Shown in pieces: positions 9,974 to 20,699 of a DNA stretch of 64,000 nucleotides. Below the pieces are notes generated by a model. It did not search any database, was not told the origin of the DNA, and saw nothing but the letters and a program-made list of their open reading frames with translations. Origin of the DNA: Mixta hanseatica (lineage in GTDB: Bacteria; Pseudomonadota; Gammaproteobacteria; Enterobacterales; Enterobacteriaceae); assembly GCF_023517775.1 (NCBI RefSeq), contig NZ_CP082904.1:2356001-2420000 (forward strand). Direction: 5' to 3'. The position numbers were made by a program, and so were the translations under genes. Each line of letters opens with the position of its first letter. Within the stretch, counting starts at the first letter, position 1.

Positions 9974-10073
9974 TGTTTTCCCCCGTAAGCCAGATAACTC
10001 AATAGTGGTTCAAAAAACGCACTTGTGCCTGTCAGAATTGCCTGAAGTAACATGTGTGATTGACCCATTTTCA

Positions 10074-10973
10074 TTACCGGCTTTGTACTAACGGTAATAA
10101 TTCATCCATTTTTTTCTCAACCGCAGCTCTTCCGGCTGCAATCGCTTCCTCTGCACGATGAAAATCAAGCGTACTGATCTGGGGACAATAAGGCTGTATC
10201 AAGACATCCGGCGGGTCCCCCGCCATGCGATGACGCTTAAGACGATTTTCAAGTACCTGTATTGAGGTGGTCATAATCTCCATCGCGCCAGGCGAAAGAG
10301 AAGTGCGTCGCTGTGTTAAATGTTGTGCCAGGCGCTGTCGCAGCCTGCCGCGCCAGGATATCGCTTCCTCCGGCATGTTTTGCGTGGGTGTGGCAGAAAA
10401 GAGATCCTGCTGCATAAGGTGCGCATCGTGCTGCAAATCAACGGCGATGACAATATCCGCGCCCAGCGCTCTGGTAAGGGATACCGGAACCGGATTCACC
10501 ACGGCGCCATCCACCAGCCAGTAGCCGTTATGCCTGACCGGCGGTAACAGGCCCGGCATGCTGCAGGAGGCGCGTACTGCCTGATGCAGATCGCCTTCGG
10601 TTAACCATAGCTCGCGACCGGTACTCAGGTTGGTGGCGACCGCGCCAAAGCGAATATGACACTGTTCGATAGACTCATCCGGCATTAAACGGCGAATATG
10701 GTTGAATACGCGATTGCCGCGCAGTAACCCGCCCCGCTGCCATGAAAAATCCATCAACCGAATCACATCCCAATAGCCAAATGACTTTACCCACTTTTCC
10801 AACAGCGGTAGCCGTTCGGTGGCGCAGGCGGCGCCCACTAACGCACCAACAGAGCAGCCAGCAATCACATCAATACGGATCCCCGCACGCAACAATGCAT
10901 CAATCACACCGATATGCGCCCATCCTTTGGCAGCGCCAGATCCTAACGCCAGTCCTATTTTTACCTGTCTCAT
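10074..10973 (-). CDS. rssA: RssA, patatin-like phospholipase family protein
   Basis: Patatin-family hydrolase of 299 residues; its substrate is not established. It has the oxyanion region ALGSGAAKGWAHIGV, the nucleophile serine in GCSVG (S41) and the DGA partner of the dyad in WLVDGAVVNPVP. It lies just upstream of rssB in the same orientation, as in E. coli, but the 100-base gap leaves open whether they form one transcript. It is divergent from ychJ. Confidence 0.94.
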   Translation of the reverse strand: MRQVKIGLALGSGAAKGWAHIGVIDALLRAGIRIDVIAGCSVGALVGAACATERLPLLEKWVKSFGYWDVIRLMDFSWQRGGLLRGNRVFNHIRRLMPDESIEQCHIRFGAVATNLSTGRELWLTEGDLHQAVRASCSMPGLLPPVRHNGYWLVDGAVVNPVPVSLTRALGADIVIAVDLQHDAHLMQQDLFSATPTQNMPEEAISWRGRLRQRLAQHLTQRRTSLSPGAMEIMTTSIQVLENRLKRHRMAGDPPDVLIQPYCPQISTLDFHRAEEAIAAGRAAVEKKMDELLPLVQSR

Positions 10974-11082
10974 TGCATTCCTGTTTTAACCCCTCTTCAC
11001 TGAATAGCGTTAAACGCCTGGGTCAGATAACATAACGTAAAATAACGCCTTTCGCCTTGTTGTTGCAAAACCTGGAGTCTAC

Positions 11083-11541
11083 GTGTCTGAAAATTGCCCA
11101 TGCTGCAGCGGATTGCAGTATAGCCTATGTTGCGGTCGCTATCTAAGTGGCGAGCAGATCCCTCCCAGTCCGGAATCCCTGATGCGCTCGCGCTATACGG
11201 CCTATGCCCGGCATGATGTCGATTATTTACTGGCGACCTGGCACAGTACCCATCGCTCTGTTCAACTGGGCCAGGCATTATCTGAAAGTTTTCCGCAAAC
11301 CGTCTGGCAGAGTCTGAGAATCGTCGCCAACGAGGCTGGCGCCCACGTTAATGAAGCTTATGTGACATTTTTTGCGCGTTATGTGGAAAACGGCCGCCCG
11401 GGGGCGGTTTATGAACGCTCGCGCTTTGTCCGTGAGGATCAACGCTGGTACTATATCGACGGAACCGCACCACAGGTGGGTCGTAATGACCGCTGTCCCT
11501 GTGGCTCCGAAAAAAAATACAAAAAGTGTTGCGGCCAGTAA
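11083..11541 (+). CDS. ychJ: YchJ, SEC-C motif protein (UPF0225)
   Basis: Small conserved protein of 152 residues with a SEC-C type metal-binding motif at each end: [13 protein letters not shown] at the N terminus and [13 protein letters not shown] at the C terminus. The middle is the conserved YchJ domain ([18 protein letters not shown]). The start is GTG at 11083, preceded by GGAGTC. Zinc binding is known for SEC-C motifs; a cellular role is not established. It is divergent from rssA and lies upstream of purU. Confidence 0.95.
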   Translation: MSENCPCCSGLQYSLCCGRYLSGEQIPPSPESLMRSRYTAYARHDVDYLLATWHSTHRSVQLGQALSESFPQTVWQSLRIVANEAGAHVNEAYVTFFARYVENGRPGAVYERSRFVREDQRWYYIDGTAPQVGRNDRCPCGSEKKYKKCCGQ

Positions 11542-11594
11542 TGCTGGAGCCGTTCAGATTCACTGCTATCCCGCTTCGACAGGATTGATAACTC

Positions 11595-12443
11595 ATGCAA
11601 GCGCAGAATTTACAACGTAAAGTACTACGAACTATTTGCCCTGACGCCAAGGGCCTTATCGCTAAGATCACGAACATTTGCTACAAGCACGAGCTTAACA
11701 TTGTGCAAAATAATGAGTTTGTCGATCATCGTACCGGGCGCTTTTTTATGCGCACCGAGCTGGAAGGGATTTTTAACGATACGACGCTGTTGGCGGATCT
11801 GGACAGCGCGCTGCCGCAGGGTTCGGTACGCGAGCTGCAATGCGCCGGACGTCGTCGCGTAGTGATTTTGGTCACCAAAGAGGCGCACTGCCTGGGCGAC
11901 TTGCTGATGAAAAGCGCTTTTGGCGGGCTGGATATGGAAATTGCCGCGGTTATTGGCAATCACGATACGTTGCGTTCGCTGGTTGAGCGTTTCGATATCC
12001 CGTTCGTACTGGTGAGCCACGAAGGCCTGACGCGCGAAGAGCACGATAATCAGATGGCGGAGCAGATCGATCGCTACCAGCCTGACTACGTGGTGCTGGC
12101 AAAATATATGCGCGTATTAACGCCAGCCTTTGTGCAGCGTTATCCGAATCAGATCATTAATATCCATCACTCGTTCCTGCCAGCCTTTATCGGCGCGCGC
12201 CCATATCATCAGGCGTACGAACGTGGCGTGAAAATTATCGGCGCTACCGCGCACTACGTAAATGACAACCTGGATGAAGGTCCGATCATCATGCAGGATG
12301 TGATTAATGTGGATCACAGCTATACGGCAGAAGAGATGATGCGTGCCGGCCGCGACGTCGAAAAAAATGTGTTAAGCCGCGCGCTGTATAAAGTGCTGGG
12401 ACAACGCGTTTTTGTTTATGGCAACCGCACGATCATTCTTTAA
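11595..12443 (+). CDS. purU: Formyltetrahydrofolate deformylase PurU
   Basis: Hydrolyses 10-formyl-tetrahydrofolate to formate and tetrahydrofolate, supplying formate for PurT and balancing one-carbon pools. It has 282 residues (E. coli 280). An N-terminal ACT domain (about 8-85, regulated by methionine/glycine in E. coli) precedes a formyltransferase-like catalytic domain with IINIHHSFLPAFIGARPYHQAYERGVKIIGATAHYV-type residues, including the catalytic N, H and D (INIHHS, NDNLDEGPII). It lies 53 bases after ychJ, so co-transcription is possible. Confidence 0.98.
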   Translation: MQAQNLQRKVLRTICPDAKGLIAKITNICYKHELNIVQNNEFVDHRTGRFFMRTELEGIFNDTTLLADLDSALPQGSVRELQCAGRRRVVILVTKEAHCLGDLLMKSAFGGLDMEIAAVIGNHDTLRSLVERFDIPFVLVSHEGLTREEHDNQMAEQIDRYQPDYVVLAKYMRVLTPAFVQRYPNQIINIHHSFLPAFIGARPYHQAYERGVKIIGATAHYVNDNLDEGPIIMQDVINVDHSYTAEEMMRAGRDVEKNVLSRALYKVLGQRVFVYGNRTIIL

Positions 12444-12529
12444 GTTATGCTTTACCGGCGCGGGTTGTTCAACAAACCGGCGCCGTGGATAAAAAAACGG
12501 CGAACGAACCGCTTTTTTTCCCGGGGCGC

Positions 12530-12557
12530 TTTACAGCATCGTTTCATTTGTTATGAT
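12530..12557 (+). promoter_or_regulatory. tRNA-Tyr operon promoter
   Basis: TTTACA (12530-12535) and TATGAT (12552-12557) are 16 bases apart and are followed by a GC-rich discriminator (GCGCCCCGC), as expected for a stringently controlled stable-RNA promoter. The first tRNA starts about 30 bases downstream of the predicted start. Confidence 0.75.
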
Positions 12558-12592
12558 GCGCCCCGCTTTCAGGCAATATTGTCCTGACCCGT

Positions 12593-12677
<85 letters not shown>

Positions 12678-12804
12678 CTCTTCTGCTTTAACGCAGAGAA
12701 GATAAAGCGAACCGGCGTTTAGGGTGCGCTTGATGGACAAAGGCGGTGTCACGCGACGTGACGGACTAAGCTGAAAGCGACAAAGAGTATTGACCTGTTT
12801 ATCT

Positions 12805-12889
<85 letters not shown>

Positions 12890-12918
12890 TCTTTGCATGC
12901 TCCCCTTTAGTAAATTCA

Positions 12919-12981
12919 ACTGTAAAGCCACATCTTCCCCATCGGGAGAAGGTGAGAAGCTTCGACAAGGTTCGAGTCGAG
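12919..12981 (+). repeat. Degenerate tRNA-Tyr-like sequence
   Basis: Downstream of the second tRNA, ACTGTAAA (as in the anticodon arm) is followed by CTTCGACAAGGTTCGAGTC, which resembles the tRNA-Tyr variable/T-arm stretch CTTCGAAGGTTCGAATC. It cannot fold as a tRNA (no acceptor arm). It may be a decayed third copy, or a repeat like those downstream of E. coli tyrT. Chance similarity is possible. Confidence 0.35.
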
Positions 12982-13079
12982 CAGCGCGAGACAACGTGCG
13001 CAATGCGGTTTCTACACTGTTATCCTCTATACATCTCTGTTAACATCCCGCCATCTTTTTACAGTGCAGTTACGGCAAT

Positions 13080-13886
13080 ATGAAATTTATCTCTTTCAAT
13101 ATCAACGGGCTACGTGCTCGCCCTCACCAGCTTGAAGCCCTGATCCAACAGCATAATCCTGACGTTATCGGCCTGCAGGAAACCAAGGTGCATGATGATA
13201 TGTTTCCGCTGGAGGATGTCAGCAAACTGGGTTATCACGTCTTTTATCATGGGCAGAAAAGCCATTACGGCGTAGCGCTGTTAACCCGTGAGATGCCGCT
13301 TAAGGTACAGCGTGGTTTTCCTGAAGATGGGGAAGAGGCGCAGCGCCGTTTGATCATGGCGGAAATCCCCGCGCCGTCCGGCAATATTACCGTGATTAAC
13401 GGCTACTTCCCGCAAGGAGAAAGCCGCGACCATCCGACAAAATTCCCGGCGAAAGAGAAATTTTACCGCGATCTGCAAAGCTATCTGGAAACCTACCTGA
13501 CGGCGGACGATCGCGTGTTAATAATGGGTGACATGAATATCAGCAGCAGCGATCTGGATATTGGTATCGGTGAAGATAGCCGCAAGCGCTGGCTACGAAC
13601 CGGTAAATGCTCCTTCCTGCCGGAAGAGCGCCAATGGATGGATCGTTTGATGAACTGGGGGCTGGTCGATACCTGGCGCGCCGCTAATCCTGACTGCGCC
13701 GATCGCTTCTCCTGGTTTGATTATCGTTCGAAAGGCTTTGATGATAACCGCGGCCTGCGTATCGATCTGCTGCTGGCCACGCGTTCGCTGGCTGAGCGCT
13801 GTATCGATACCGGGATAGACTACCAGATCCGTGGGATGGAAAAGCCCTCCGACCACGCGCCGATCTGGGCTGAATTCCAGCTATAA
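13080..13886 (+). CDS. xthA: Exonuclease III
   Basis: Major AP endonuclease and 3'-5' exonuclease/phosphatase of base-excision repair. It has 268 residues, the same as E. coli. Conserved active-site residues are in place: N7 (FNING), E34 (LQETK), D and N in [15 protein letters not shown], and the C-terminal D and H in RIDLLLAT and [10 protein letters not shown]. It is followed by a strong hairpin terminator and converges with ynjH. Confidence 0.98.
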   Translation: MKFISFNINGLRARPHQLEALIQQHNPDVIGLQETKVHDDMFPLEDVSKLGYHVFYHGQKSHYGVALLTREMPLKVQRGFPEDGEEAQRRLIMAEIPAPSGNITVINGYFPQGESRDHPTKFPAKEKFYRDLQSYLETYLTADDRVLIMGDMNISSSDLDIGIGEDSRKRWLRTGKCSFLPEERQWMDRLMNWGLVDTWRAANPDCADRFSWFDYRSKGFDDNRGLRIDLLLATRSLAERCIDTGIDYQIRGMEKPSDHAPIWAEFQL

Positions 13887-13890
13887 ACAG

Positions 13891-13930
13891 CGGGCGTTGC
13901 GACAAATATCGCAACGCCCGTTTTTATTTG
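13891..13930 (+). terminator. Terminator of xthA
   Basis: Twelve-base arms CGGGCGTTGCGA and TCGCAACGCCCG enclose CAAATA and are followed by TTTTTATTT. The T run overlaps the 3' end of ynjH. Confidence 0.9.
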
Positions 13931-14235
13931 ACGATCCGCCAGATCAGGTTATTGGTGCCCAACGATTTTTCATCGCGCACGCACTGCAACAGCACCCCTT
14001 CCGCTTTCACTACTGCGCCCTCGGTATAGCTCTGATTTTCATAAATGCAGCAGCGCAAACAGGGCGGATTTTGCGAGCGGTTCTGCCCCTGCGTCCAGAC
14101 CTCCGGCGGCATATCGACCACCACATCGCTGTTGATGCCGCTATCCTGATTATTGCCGCTGTTATAATCATGTCGGTGCGCCTGCACCGCCGTGCTTAAC
14201 AGCAGCGCCAGTATAATGCCCCACGTCCGTTTCAT
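13924..14235 (-). CDS. ynjH: YnjH-like DUF1496 protein, exported
   Basis: Protein of 103 residues with an N-terminal signal peptide ([19 protein letters not shown], probable cleavage after VQA). A short low-complexity Asn/Asp/Ser stretch follows, then the conserved DUF1496 block with cysteines CLRCCIYENQSYTEGAVVK and LLQC. It is probably periplasmic; the function is unknown. Its ATG overlaps the topB stop (TAATG), so translation is probably coupled. The gene name rests on resemblance to E. coli YnjH. Confidence 0.82.
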   Translation of the reverse strand: MKRTWGIILALLLSTAVQAHRHDYNSGNNQDSGINSDVVVDMPPEVWTQGQNRSQNPPCLRCCIYENQSYTEGAVVKAEGVLLQCVRDEKSLGTNNLIWRIVK

Positions 14236-16157
14236 TATTCCGTCTCCTTTACCTTTGCCTTCGCCTTCTTAGTACGACGTTTATGGTTCCCGGCGGGCGC
14301 CGCCACACCCCGAAAGGCGCGCGCCGAGCTTTGCTGACGCGCCAGCGCGATTAAGTCATGCAGCGTTGCCACCAATGGCTGCATAAAATCCTGATAGCGA
14401 CAGGCCTTTTCACTAATTTTCGTCAGCGTCGATTCCCACTGAGCCGTCATATCGGGACGCGCAGCCATCTCCGGCAGAGAGTGAATCAACGCCCTGCCCG
14501 CTTCGGTCGCATGAATATAACGGCCCTTCTTAGTCAGGAAAGCGCGCCGGAACAGCAGCTCAATAATGCCGGCCCGGGTCGCTTCCGTTCCTAAACCATC
14601 GGTCGCACGCAGGATTTTCTTTAGATCTTTATCCTGCACAAAGCGGGCAATCCCGGTCATGGCCGATAATAGCGTCGCATCGGTAAAGGGGCGCGGCGGC
14701 TGTGTTTGCTTCGCGGCGATCTCACCTTTCTCACACAGCAATTCATCGCCCTTCGCCACAACCGGCAGCGGCGTGCCGTCGTTCTCCTCATCGCGCTCTT
14801 TGCTGCCCAGCAGCGCGCGCCAGCCCGCCTCGGCGAGAAAACGCGCTTTGGCGATAAACTTACCGCCAGCGATATCCAGCTCGATAACGCATTTACGGTA
14901 AACCGCATCCGGACAAAACTGCATCAGATACTGACGCGCAATCAGTCCATAGATATTAGCTTCATTATCGGTAAGCCGTACGGCGCTGCTGCGCGCGGTA
15001 GGAATGATGGCGTGGTGCGCATCTACCTTTTTATCATCCCAGCAGCGATTTTTGCGGTTGGTATCAAAATCCGCCGGGGTTTTCATCTCGGGTTGATGAA
15101 CGCTAATCGCGTTTAACACCGCATGGCGTCCGGCGAAATGTTCATCCGGCAGATAACGGCTGTCGGAACGGGGATAGGTAATCAGCTTATGGGTTTCATA
15201 CAGGCGCTGACAGGTATCAAGCACCGTCTGGGCGCTCAGACCAAAACGTCTGGCCGCTTCAATCTGCAGGCTGGAAAGCGAGAACGGTAACGGCGCGGTA
15301 TCGTTTTCCCGCTTATCCTGATAGCCGGTGACGTGCGCAGGCTGACCGCCAATGCGCGCCAGCACATGTTCCGCCAGCGGACGATGCAGCAGCCTTCCCT
15401 CTTCATCCTGCCAGGGTTCGCAGGCATCGCTGGGCTGCCAGAGCGCGACAAAGCGCTCTTCTTTTGGCGTGACGATATGCGCTTTTACCTCGAAATAATC
15501 TTTCGGGATAAAGTTTTCGATATCTTCATCGCGTCGCACCACTAACCCCAGCACAGGTGTTTGGACGCGTCCGACCGACAGCACGCCATCGTAGCCTGCA
15601 TTGCGCCCCAGCAGCGTCCAGGCACGGGTCATATTAATTCCGTAGAGCCAGTCGGCGCGCGCGCGGGCCAGCGCCGATACGCAGAGCGGAATAAATTCTT
15701 TATTTTGCCGCAGGCGGTTTACCGCACGCTCAACGGCCTGAGGGTTCAGATCGTTAATCAGGCAGCGCTGAACGTTTTCGCGTTTGGCGGCGGGCAGCGC
15801 CAGATAATCCAGCACTTCATCCACCAGCAGTTGCCCTTCACGATCGGGGTCACCGGCATGGATCACCTCATCCGCCTGCTCCAGCAGTTTTTTGATGACG
15901 TTTAATTGTTTAGCCACCGAAGGGCGCGGCTGTAAACGCCATTTTTCCGGCACGATCGGCAGATCGGCTAACGACCAGCGCGCATAGCGGCTGTCATAAC
16001 TATCGGGCTGGGCCTGCTCTAACAGGTGCCCCACGCACCAGGTAACCATCTGATCGTTTCCACAGGCAATGTAACCATCGCCACGACGATGCGGCTTCGG
16101 CAACACATCGGCAATGGCGCGGGCCAGGCTTGGCTTTTCAGCAATAAACAGGCGCAT
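14235..16157 (-). CDS. topB: DNA topoisomerase III
   Basis: Type IA topoisomerase that decatenates and unlinks replication intermediates. It has 640 residues (E. coli 653). The toprim domain begins [20 protein letters not shown] and includes the metal-binding [12 protein letters not shown]. The active-site tyrosine lies in [13 protein letters not shown], near residue 330. The C-terminal tail is lysine-rich ([14 protein letters not shown]). In E. coli the gene between topB and ydjA is selD; here it is absent. The stop codon overlaps the ynjH start. Confidence 0.97.
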   Translation of the reverse strand: MRLFIAEKPSLARAIADVLPKPHRRGDGYIACGNDQMVTWCVGHLLEQAQPDSYDSRYARWSLADLPIVPEKWRLQPRPSVAKQLNVIKKLLEQADEVIHAGDPDREGQLLVDEVLDYLALPAAKRENVQRCLINDLNPQAVERAVNRLRQNKEFIPLCVSALARARADWLYGINMTRAWTLLGRNAGYDGVLSVGRVQTPVLGLVVRRDEDIENFIPKDYFEVKAHIVTPKEERFVALWQPSDACEPWQDEEGRLLHRPLAEHVLARIGGQPAHVTGYQDKRENDTAPLPFSLSSLQIEAARRFGLSAQTVLDTCQRLYETHKLITYPRSDSRYLPDEHFAGRHAVLNAISVHQPEMKTPADFDTNRKNRCWDDKKVDAHHAIIPTARSSAVRLTDNEANIYGLIARQYLMQFCPDAVYRKCVIELDIAGGKFIAKARFLAEAGWRALLGSKERDEENDGTPLPVVAKGDELLCEKGEIAAKQTQPPRPFTDATLLSAMTGIARFVQDKDLKKILRATDGLGTEATRAGIIELLFRRAFLTKKGRYIHATEAGRALIHSLPEMAARPDMTAQWESTLTKISEKACRYQDFMQPLVATLHDLIALARQQSSARAFRGVAAPAGNHKRRTKKAKAKVKETE

Positions 16158-16299
16158 TAATGGGGCAAAGCTCTCTTAAGACAAGATAATAATAGGAACG
16201 CCGGCGGTAACCGGCATCGGGCCGCTCGCGCTGAAGGAGAGCGGCCATCTATGTTAACGCGTTCGCCCTGGCGTGATAAGCCATCCCTGCAGCGGCGCG

Positions 16300-16330
16300 G
16301 ATAAAAAGCAGGATAATCACGCTATCCTGC
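16300..16330 (-). terminator. Terminator of ydjA
   Basis: On the minus strand, arms GCAGGATA and TATCCTGC enclose a seven-base loop and are followed by TTTTTAT, just after the ydjA stop. This separates ydjA from topB. Confidence 0.87.
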
Positions 16331-16352
16331 CAACACAAAGGGGTGCGATCTG

Positions 16353-16904
16353 TCAGAAATAACTGACAAAGGGAGCGGTATCAGGAGGTAACACGGTGGT
16401 CGCGGATTTTAACTGTGGCGTGCCCAGATAAAGAAAGCCGACAATCGCATCCTGTTCACGGCAGTTAAACGCCGCTCTTACCGCTTCATTATCCGTCCAG
16501 GCGCCGCTGCGCCAGATCCCGTTGAATCCCTGCGCGGCGGCAGCCATCTGCATCGCCATCACCGCACAGCCAGCCGATAACAGCTGCTCCCAGCGCGGCA
16601 CCTTATGATGCTCAACGCAGTGCGCCACGACAGTGATAATCATCGGCGCACGGAACGGAGACTGCTTCGCCTTTTCAATGGCTTTATCATCCATCTCGCC
16701 TTCACGCGCGGCCTGCTCCAGCAGCGCGCTAAAGCGTTCAAGGCCCTGCTTTTCAATAATATGAAAACGCCATGGCTGTAGCGTCCCGTGATCCGGCGCG
16801 CGCATGCCGGCCCGTATAATATTGTCCAGCGCTTCGCCCTGCGGCGCAGGCTCGGCTAAGCGCGATGCGGAACGACGGTTAACCAGTAAATCCAGTGCAT
16901 CCAT
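16353..16904 (-). CDS. ydjA: YdjA, minimal nitroreductase-family flavoprotein
   Basis: FMN-dependent nitroreductase-family protein of 183 residues, exactly the E. coli YdjA length. It is among the smallest members of the family. The N terminus [16 protein letters not shown] carries the phosphate-binding RRS, and the conserved blocks [15 protein letters not shown] and [13 protein letters not shown] are present. The physiological substrate is not known. selD, its E. coli neighbour, is missing. Confidence 0.95.
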   Translation of the reverse strand: MDALDLLVNRRSASRLAEPAPQGEALDNIIRAGMRAPDHGTLQPWRFHIIEKQGLERFSALLEQAAREGEMDDKAIEKAKQSPFRAPMIITVVAHCVEHHKVPRWEQLLSAGCAVMAMQMAAAAQGFNGIWRSGAWTDNEAVRAAFNCREQDAIVGFLYLGTPQLKSATTVLPPDTAPFVSYF

Positions 16905-17076
16905 TTATGCCTCCTGATAATGATTAGCATTTACTGCAAACTAGCACAGGCTGAGGTTTTGTTACAGTCGCGTGCGATTTCCTGCTGACATTTGCCCGCC
17001 TGCTCTTTAGGATGTGGATGAAATTCTGGCAGAAAAGCTGCTTTTCTGCGCTCTGTCTGGTGATTATGGAGAAAAC

Positions 17077-18933
17077 ATGCGCACCTTGTGGCGAATTATA
17101 ACCGGCCTTTTTAAATGGACATGGCGGGTGCTGAACTTTGTTCGTGAATGCATCCTCAACTTATTTCTTATTTTTTTACTGCTGGTTGGCGTAGGGATCT
17201 GGCTACAGGTTAAAAATGCCAGCGCGCCGGCAGAAGTGCCGCGCGGCGCGCTGAAAGTCGATCTTTCCGGCGTGGTGGTGGATAAACCTTCCGTCAGTAA
17301 TAAGCTCAGCAAAATCGGCCGTCAGCTGTTGGGTGCCAGCAGCGATCGCCTGAAAGAGAATTCGCTTTTTGACGTGGTGGCGGCGATCCGCCAGGCCAAA
17401 GAAGATGAGAAAATCACCGGCATCGTGCTGGACCTGCGTAATTTCGCTGGCGCCGATCAGCCTTCCCTGCAGTATATCGGTAAAGCGCTGCGTGAATTCC
17501 GCGATAGCGGCAAGCCGGTTTATGCCAGCGGCGACAGCTACAGCCAGGCGCAATACTATCTCGCCAGCTACGCCAATAAAATTTTTCTCTCACCGCAGGG
17601 CACGGTCGATCTGCACGGCTTCGCCACCAATACGCTTTACTATAAAACCCTGCTCGACAAGCTGAAGGTCACCTCGCACGTGTTCCGCGTCGGCACCTAT
17701 AAATCGGCGGTGGAACCCTTCCTGCGCGATGATATGTCGCCGGCGGCCCGCGAGGCCGATAGCCGTTGGGTCGGAGAACTGTGGCAAAACTATCTGAATA
17801 CCGTTGCCGCTAACCGTCAGATTAGCGCCCAGCAGCTTTTCCCGGGCGCGCAGGGCCTGCTGAGCGGTTTACAAAAAACCGGCGGCGATACGGCGCAATA
17901 TGCGAAAGAGAACAAGCTGGTGGATCAGCTGGCGACTCGCGCCGAAACCGAGCAGCTGTTTAGCAAACAGTTTGGCTGGGATAAACAGGATCAGGATTAT
18001 AACGCCATCAGCATTTATGACTATCCGCTGAAGGATACCAGTTCGCAGAACGGCAACATCGCGGTTATCCTCGCTACCGGCGCCATTATGGATGGCGAGG
18101 AAACCCCGGGCGCCGTCGGCGGTGATACTACCGCCGCGCAGATCCGTCAGGCACGCCTCGACCCGGCCATCAAAGCGATTGTATTCCGCGTAAACAGCCC
18201 GGGCGGCAGCGTGACCGCATCGGAAGTGGTACGCCAGGAGCTGGCGGCCGCGCGCGCGGCCGGTAAGCCGGTAGTGGTTTCCATGGGCGGGATGGCGGCC
18301 TCCGGCGGCTACTGGATCTCAACCCCGGCGAATTACATTATCGCCAGCCCGGCGACGCTGACCGGTTCGATTGGCATTTTCGGGGTGATCAATACGGTTG
18401 AGAACTCACTGGATGCCATTGGCGTGCATACCGACGGCGTCGCCACTTCTCCGCTGGCAGACGTGGCCACCACCAAGGCGCTGCCAACCGAAGTGCAGCA
18501 GATGATGCAGTTGAGTATTGAAAACGGTTATCACAACTTTATCGGCCTGGTGGCGAAAGCGCGGCAGAAAACGCCTGAGCAGATCGATCAGATCGCCCAG
18601 GGTCACGTCTGGACCGGCGAAGATGCGAAGGCCAATGGCCTGGTCGATGCCTTGGGTGATTTTGACGATGCCATCACCAAAGCCGCAGAGCTGGCGAAAG
18701 TAAAAGAGGTACAGCTGAACTGGTTCGCCGACGAGCCCGCCTTTATTGATATGGTGCTGGGGCAGATGGATGCGTCGGTACAGGCCATGCTGCCTGCGAC
18801 ACTAAAAGCCTGGCTCCCTGCGCCGATGGTCGATGTGGTTAGCGCTATGAAGCAGCAACCGGGTCTGCTGGGTAAAATGAACGATCCGCAAAACCGTTAC
18901 GCTCTCTGCCTGACCTGCGGCGAGGTGCGCTAA
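17077..18933 (+). CDS. sppA: Protease IV, signal peptide peptidase SppA
   Basis: Inner-membrane serine protease that degrades cleaved signal peptides. With the ATG at 17077 it has 618 residues, the same as E. coli; an upstream in-frame ATG at 17014 adds 21 residues without family support. One N-terminal membrane segment (about 25-45) is followed by two tandem peptidase S49 domains. The catalytic lysine (K209, in [10 protein letters not shown]) and the nucleophile serine (S409, in [10 protein letters not shown]) form the Ser/Lys dyad. AGGA-type spacing (GGAGAAAAC) precedes the start. It is divergent from ydjA and upstream of ansA. Confidence 0.97.
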   Translation: MRTLWRIITGLFKWTWRVLNFVRECILNLFLIFLLLVGVGIWLQVKNASAPAEVPRGALKVDLSGVVVDKPSVSNKLSKIGRQLLGASSDRLKENSLFDVVAAIRQAKEDEKITGIVLDLRNFAGADQPSLQYIGKALREFRDSGKPVYASGDSYSQAQYYLASYANKIFLSPQGTVDLHGFATNTLYYKTLLDKLKVTSHVFRVGTYKSAVEPFLRDDMSPAAREADSRWVGELWQNYLNTVAANRQISAQQLFPGAQGLLSGLQKTGGDTAQYAKENKLVDQLATRAETEQLFSKQFGWDKQDQDYNAISIYDYPLKDTSSQNGNIAVILATGAIMDGEETPGAVGGDTTAAQIRQARLDPAIKAIVFRVNSPGGSVTASEVVRQELAAARAAGKPVVVSMGGMAASGGYWISTPANYIIASPATLTGSIGIFGVINTVENSLDAIGVHTDGVATSPLADVATTKALPTEVQQMMQLSIENGYHNFIGLVAKARQKTPEQIDQIAQGHVWTGEDAKANGLVDALGDFDDAITKAAELAKVKEVQLNWFADEPAFIDMVLGQMDASVQAMLPATLKAWLPAPMVDVVSAMKQQPGLLGKMNDPQNRYALCLTCGEVR

Positions 18934-19026
18934 CCTTCAGCCCGATCGGCATTGCTGCTGGTCGGGCTGCTCTTCCCGAACCTTTACCGTATACTGCGGT
19001 TTTACCGCAAAGCTGAGTCGCTTTTC

Positions 19027-20043
19027 ATGCAAAAAAAATCCATTTACGTGGCCTATACCGGCGGAACGATCGGTATGCAGCGTTCAGAACAAGGCTATAT
19101 TCCAGTTTCCGGTCACCTGCAACAGCAGTTAGCGGCGATGCCAGAGTTCCATCGTCCGGAAATGCCGAATTTTACCATTCACGAATATCAGCCGCTGATC
19201 GACTCATCGGATATGACGCCACAGGACTGGCAGGCTATTGCTGACGATATTCGTCAAAATTATGCGCTGTACGATGGCTTTGTTATCCTGCACGGCACTG
19301 ATACCATGGCGTTTACCGCCTCGGCACTCTCATTTATGCTGGAAAACCTGGCGAAGCCGGTGATTGTGACAGGGTCACAAATTCCGCTGGCGGAACTGCG
19401 TTCAGACGGTCAACAAAATCTGCTGAATGCGCTCTTCGTTGCGGCTAATTATCCGGTTAAAGAAGTCACCTTATTCTTTAACAATACGCTTTACCGCGGC
19501 AACCGTACCACCAAAGCCCATGCCGATGGCTTTAACGCTTTTGCTTCGCCTAACCTGCCGCCGCTGCTGGAAGCGGGCATTCATATTCGTCGCCTGAATA
19601 CCCCCGCCGCGCCGCAGAGCGAAGGCGAACTGATCGTTCATCCGATTACGCCTCAGCCTATCGGGGTGGTAACCATCTATCCGGGGATCTCTGCGGAGGT
19701 GGTGCGAAACTTCCTGCGCCAGCCGGTCAAGGCACTGATTTTACGCTCTTACGGCGTGGGCAATGCGCCGCAAAACGCAGAGTTCCTCGCCGAGCTGCGT
19801 GCGGCCTCCGAGCGCGGCATTGTGATAGTGAACCTGACTCAGTGCATGTCGGGCAAAGTGAATATGGGCGGCTATGCGACCGGTAATGCCCTTGCGCATG
19901 CGGGCGTGATTGGCGGCTTCGATATGACCGTTGAAGCCACTCTGACCAAGCTGCACTATTTGCTCAGTCAGCCGTTAAGCTGCGATGAAGTGCGTCAGCT
20001 GATGCAGGTAAATCTGCGTGGCGAACTGACCTCTGATAACTGA
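19027..20043 (+). CDS. ansA: L-asparaginase I (cytoplasmic)
   Basis: Hydrolyses asparagine to aspartate and ammonia in the cytoplasm. It has 338 residues from the ATG at 19027 (MQKKSIYVAYTGGTIGM), the same length as E. coli; the longer frame from 18952 has no family support. Both threonine motifs are visible: TGGTIG (T14) and HGTDTMAF. No signal peptide is present, which separates it from the periplasmic type II enzyme. Its TGA overlaps the first possible ATG of pncA. Confidence 0.97.
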   Translation: MQKKSIYVAYTGGTIGMQRSEQGYIPVSGHLQQQLAAMPEFHRPEMPNFTIHEYQPLIDSSDMTPQDWQAIADDIRQNYALYDGFVILHGTDTMAFTASALSFMLENLAKPVIVTGSQIPLAELRSDGQQNLLNALFVAANYPVKEVTLFFNNTLYRGNRTTKAHADGFNAFASPNLPPLLEAGIHIRRLNTPAAPQSEGELIVHPITPQPIGVVTIYPGISAEVVRNFLRQPVKALILRSYGVGNAPQNAEFLAELRAASERGIVIVNLTQCMSGKVNMGGYATGNALAHAGVIGGFDMTVEATLTKLHYLLSQPLSCDEVRQLMQVNLRGELTSDN

Positions 20044-20057
20044 TGGCGGAATCTATT

Positions 20058-20669
20058 ATGACCCAGGCTCTGATCCTTATCGATTTGCAGAATGATTTTT
20101 GTCCGGGCGGCGCGCTGGCAGTGGCCGACGGCGATGCAACTATCGCCGTCGCCAATCGGCTGGCCGAGGCGTTTCATCGGCGTGGCGAACTCGTGGTGGC
20201 GACCCAGGACTGGCATCCGGCGAATCATGGTAGCTTTGCCTCGGTTTCCGGGGAGGCGGTAAACACTCTGGGCGAGCTTAGCGGCCTGCCGCAGATCTGG
20301 TGGCCCGATCATGCTATTCAACACAGCCAGGGCGCTGATTTTCATCCGACGCTTAACCGTTCGCTGATCGATAAGGTGTTTCATAAGGGTGAGCAGCCAG
20401 ATATCGACAGCTACAGCGCCTTTTTTGATAATGGTCACCGGCGTCAAACCGGGCTGGATGCCTGGCTACGTCAGCAGGGCGTGACCCGTCTGGTGATGAT
20501 GGGATTAGCTACCGACTACTGTGTGAAATTCAGCGTGCTGGACGCCCTGCATCTGGGATATGAAGTTGAAGTAGTTGCCGAAGGTTGTCGCGGCGTAAAC
20601 CTGCAGCCGCAGGACAGCGCTCAGGCATTTGCGGAAATGGCAGCAAGCGGCGCGCTTATCCGCCAGTAA
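20058..20669 (+). CDS. pncA: Nicotinamidase PncA
   Basis: Deaminates nicotinamide to nicotinate for NAD salvage. The triad is visible: D in LIDLQNDF, K in VFHKGEQP and C in LATDYCVKF; the metal-binding DWHPANHGSF is present. The preferred start at 20058 (MTQALILID) has GGCGGA upstream and fits the E. coli N terminus, giving 203 residues. An alternative ATG at 20043 overlaps the ansA stop and would add five residues. It is probably one operon with ansA. Confidence 0.95.
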   Translation: MTQALILIDLQNDFCPGGALAVADGDATIAVANRLAEAFHRRGELVVATQDWHPANHGSFASVSGEAVNTLGELSGLPQIWWPDHAIQHSQGADFHPTLNRSLIDKVFHKGEQPDIDSYSAFFDNGHRRQTGLDAWLRQQGVTRLVMMGLATDYCVKFSVLDALHLGYEVEVVAEGCRGVNLQPQDSAQAFAEMAASGALIRQ

Positions 20670-20699
20670 GCCCTTTATCCCGCCGTTCCGGCGGGAATG

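Noticed and set aside
12443-12510. Terminator of purU with arms around GGCGCGGG and CCGGCGCC
   Set aside because: The stem is imperfect and there is no T run right after it, so I did not list it.
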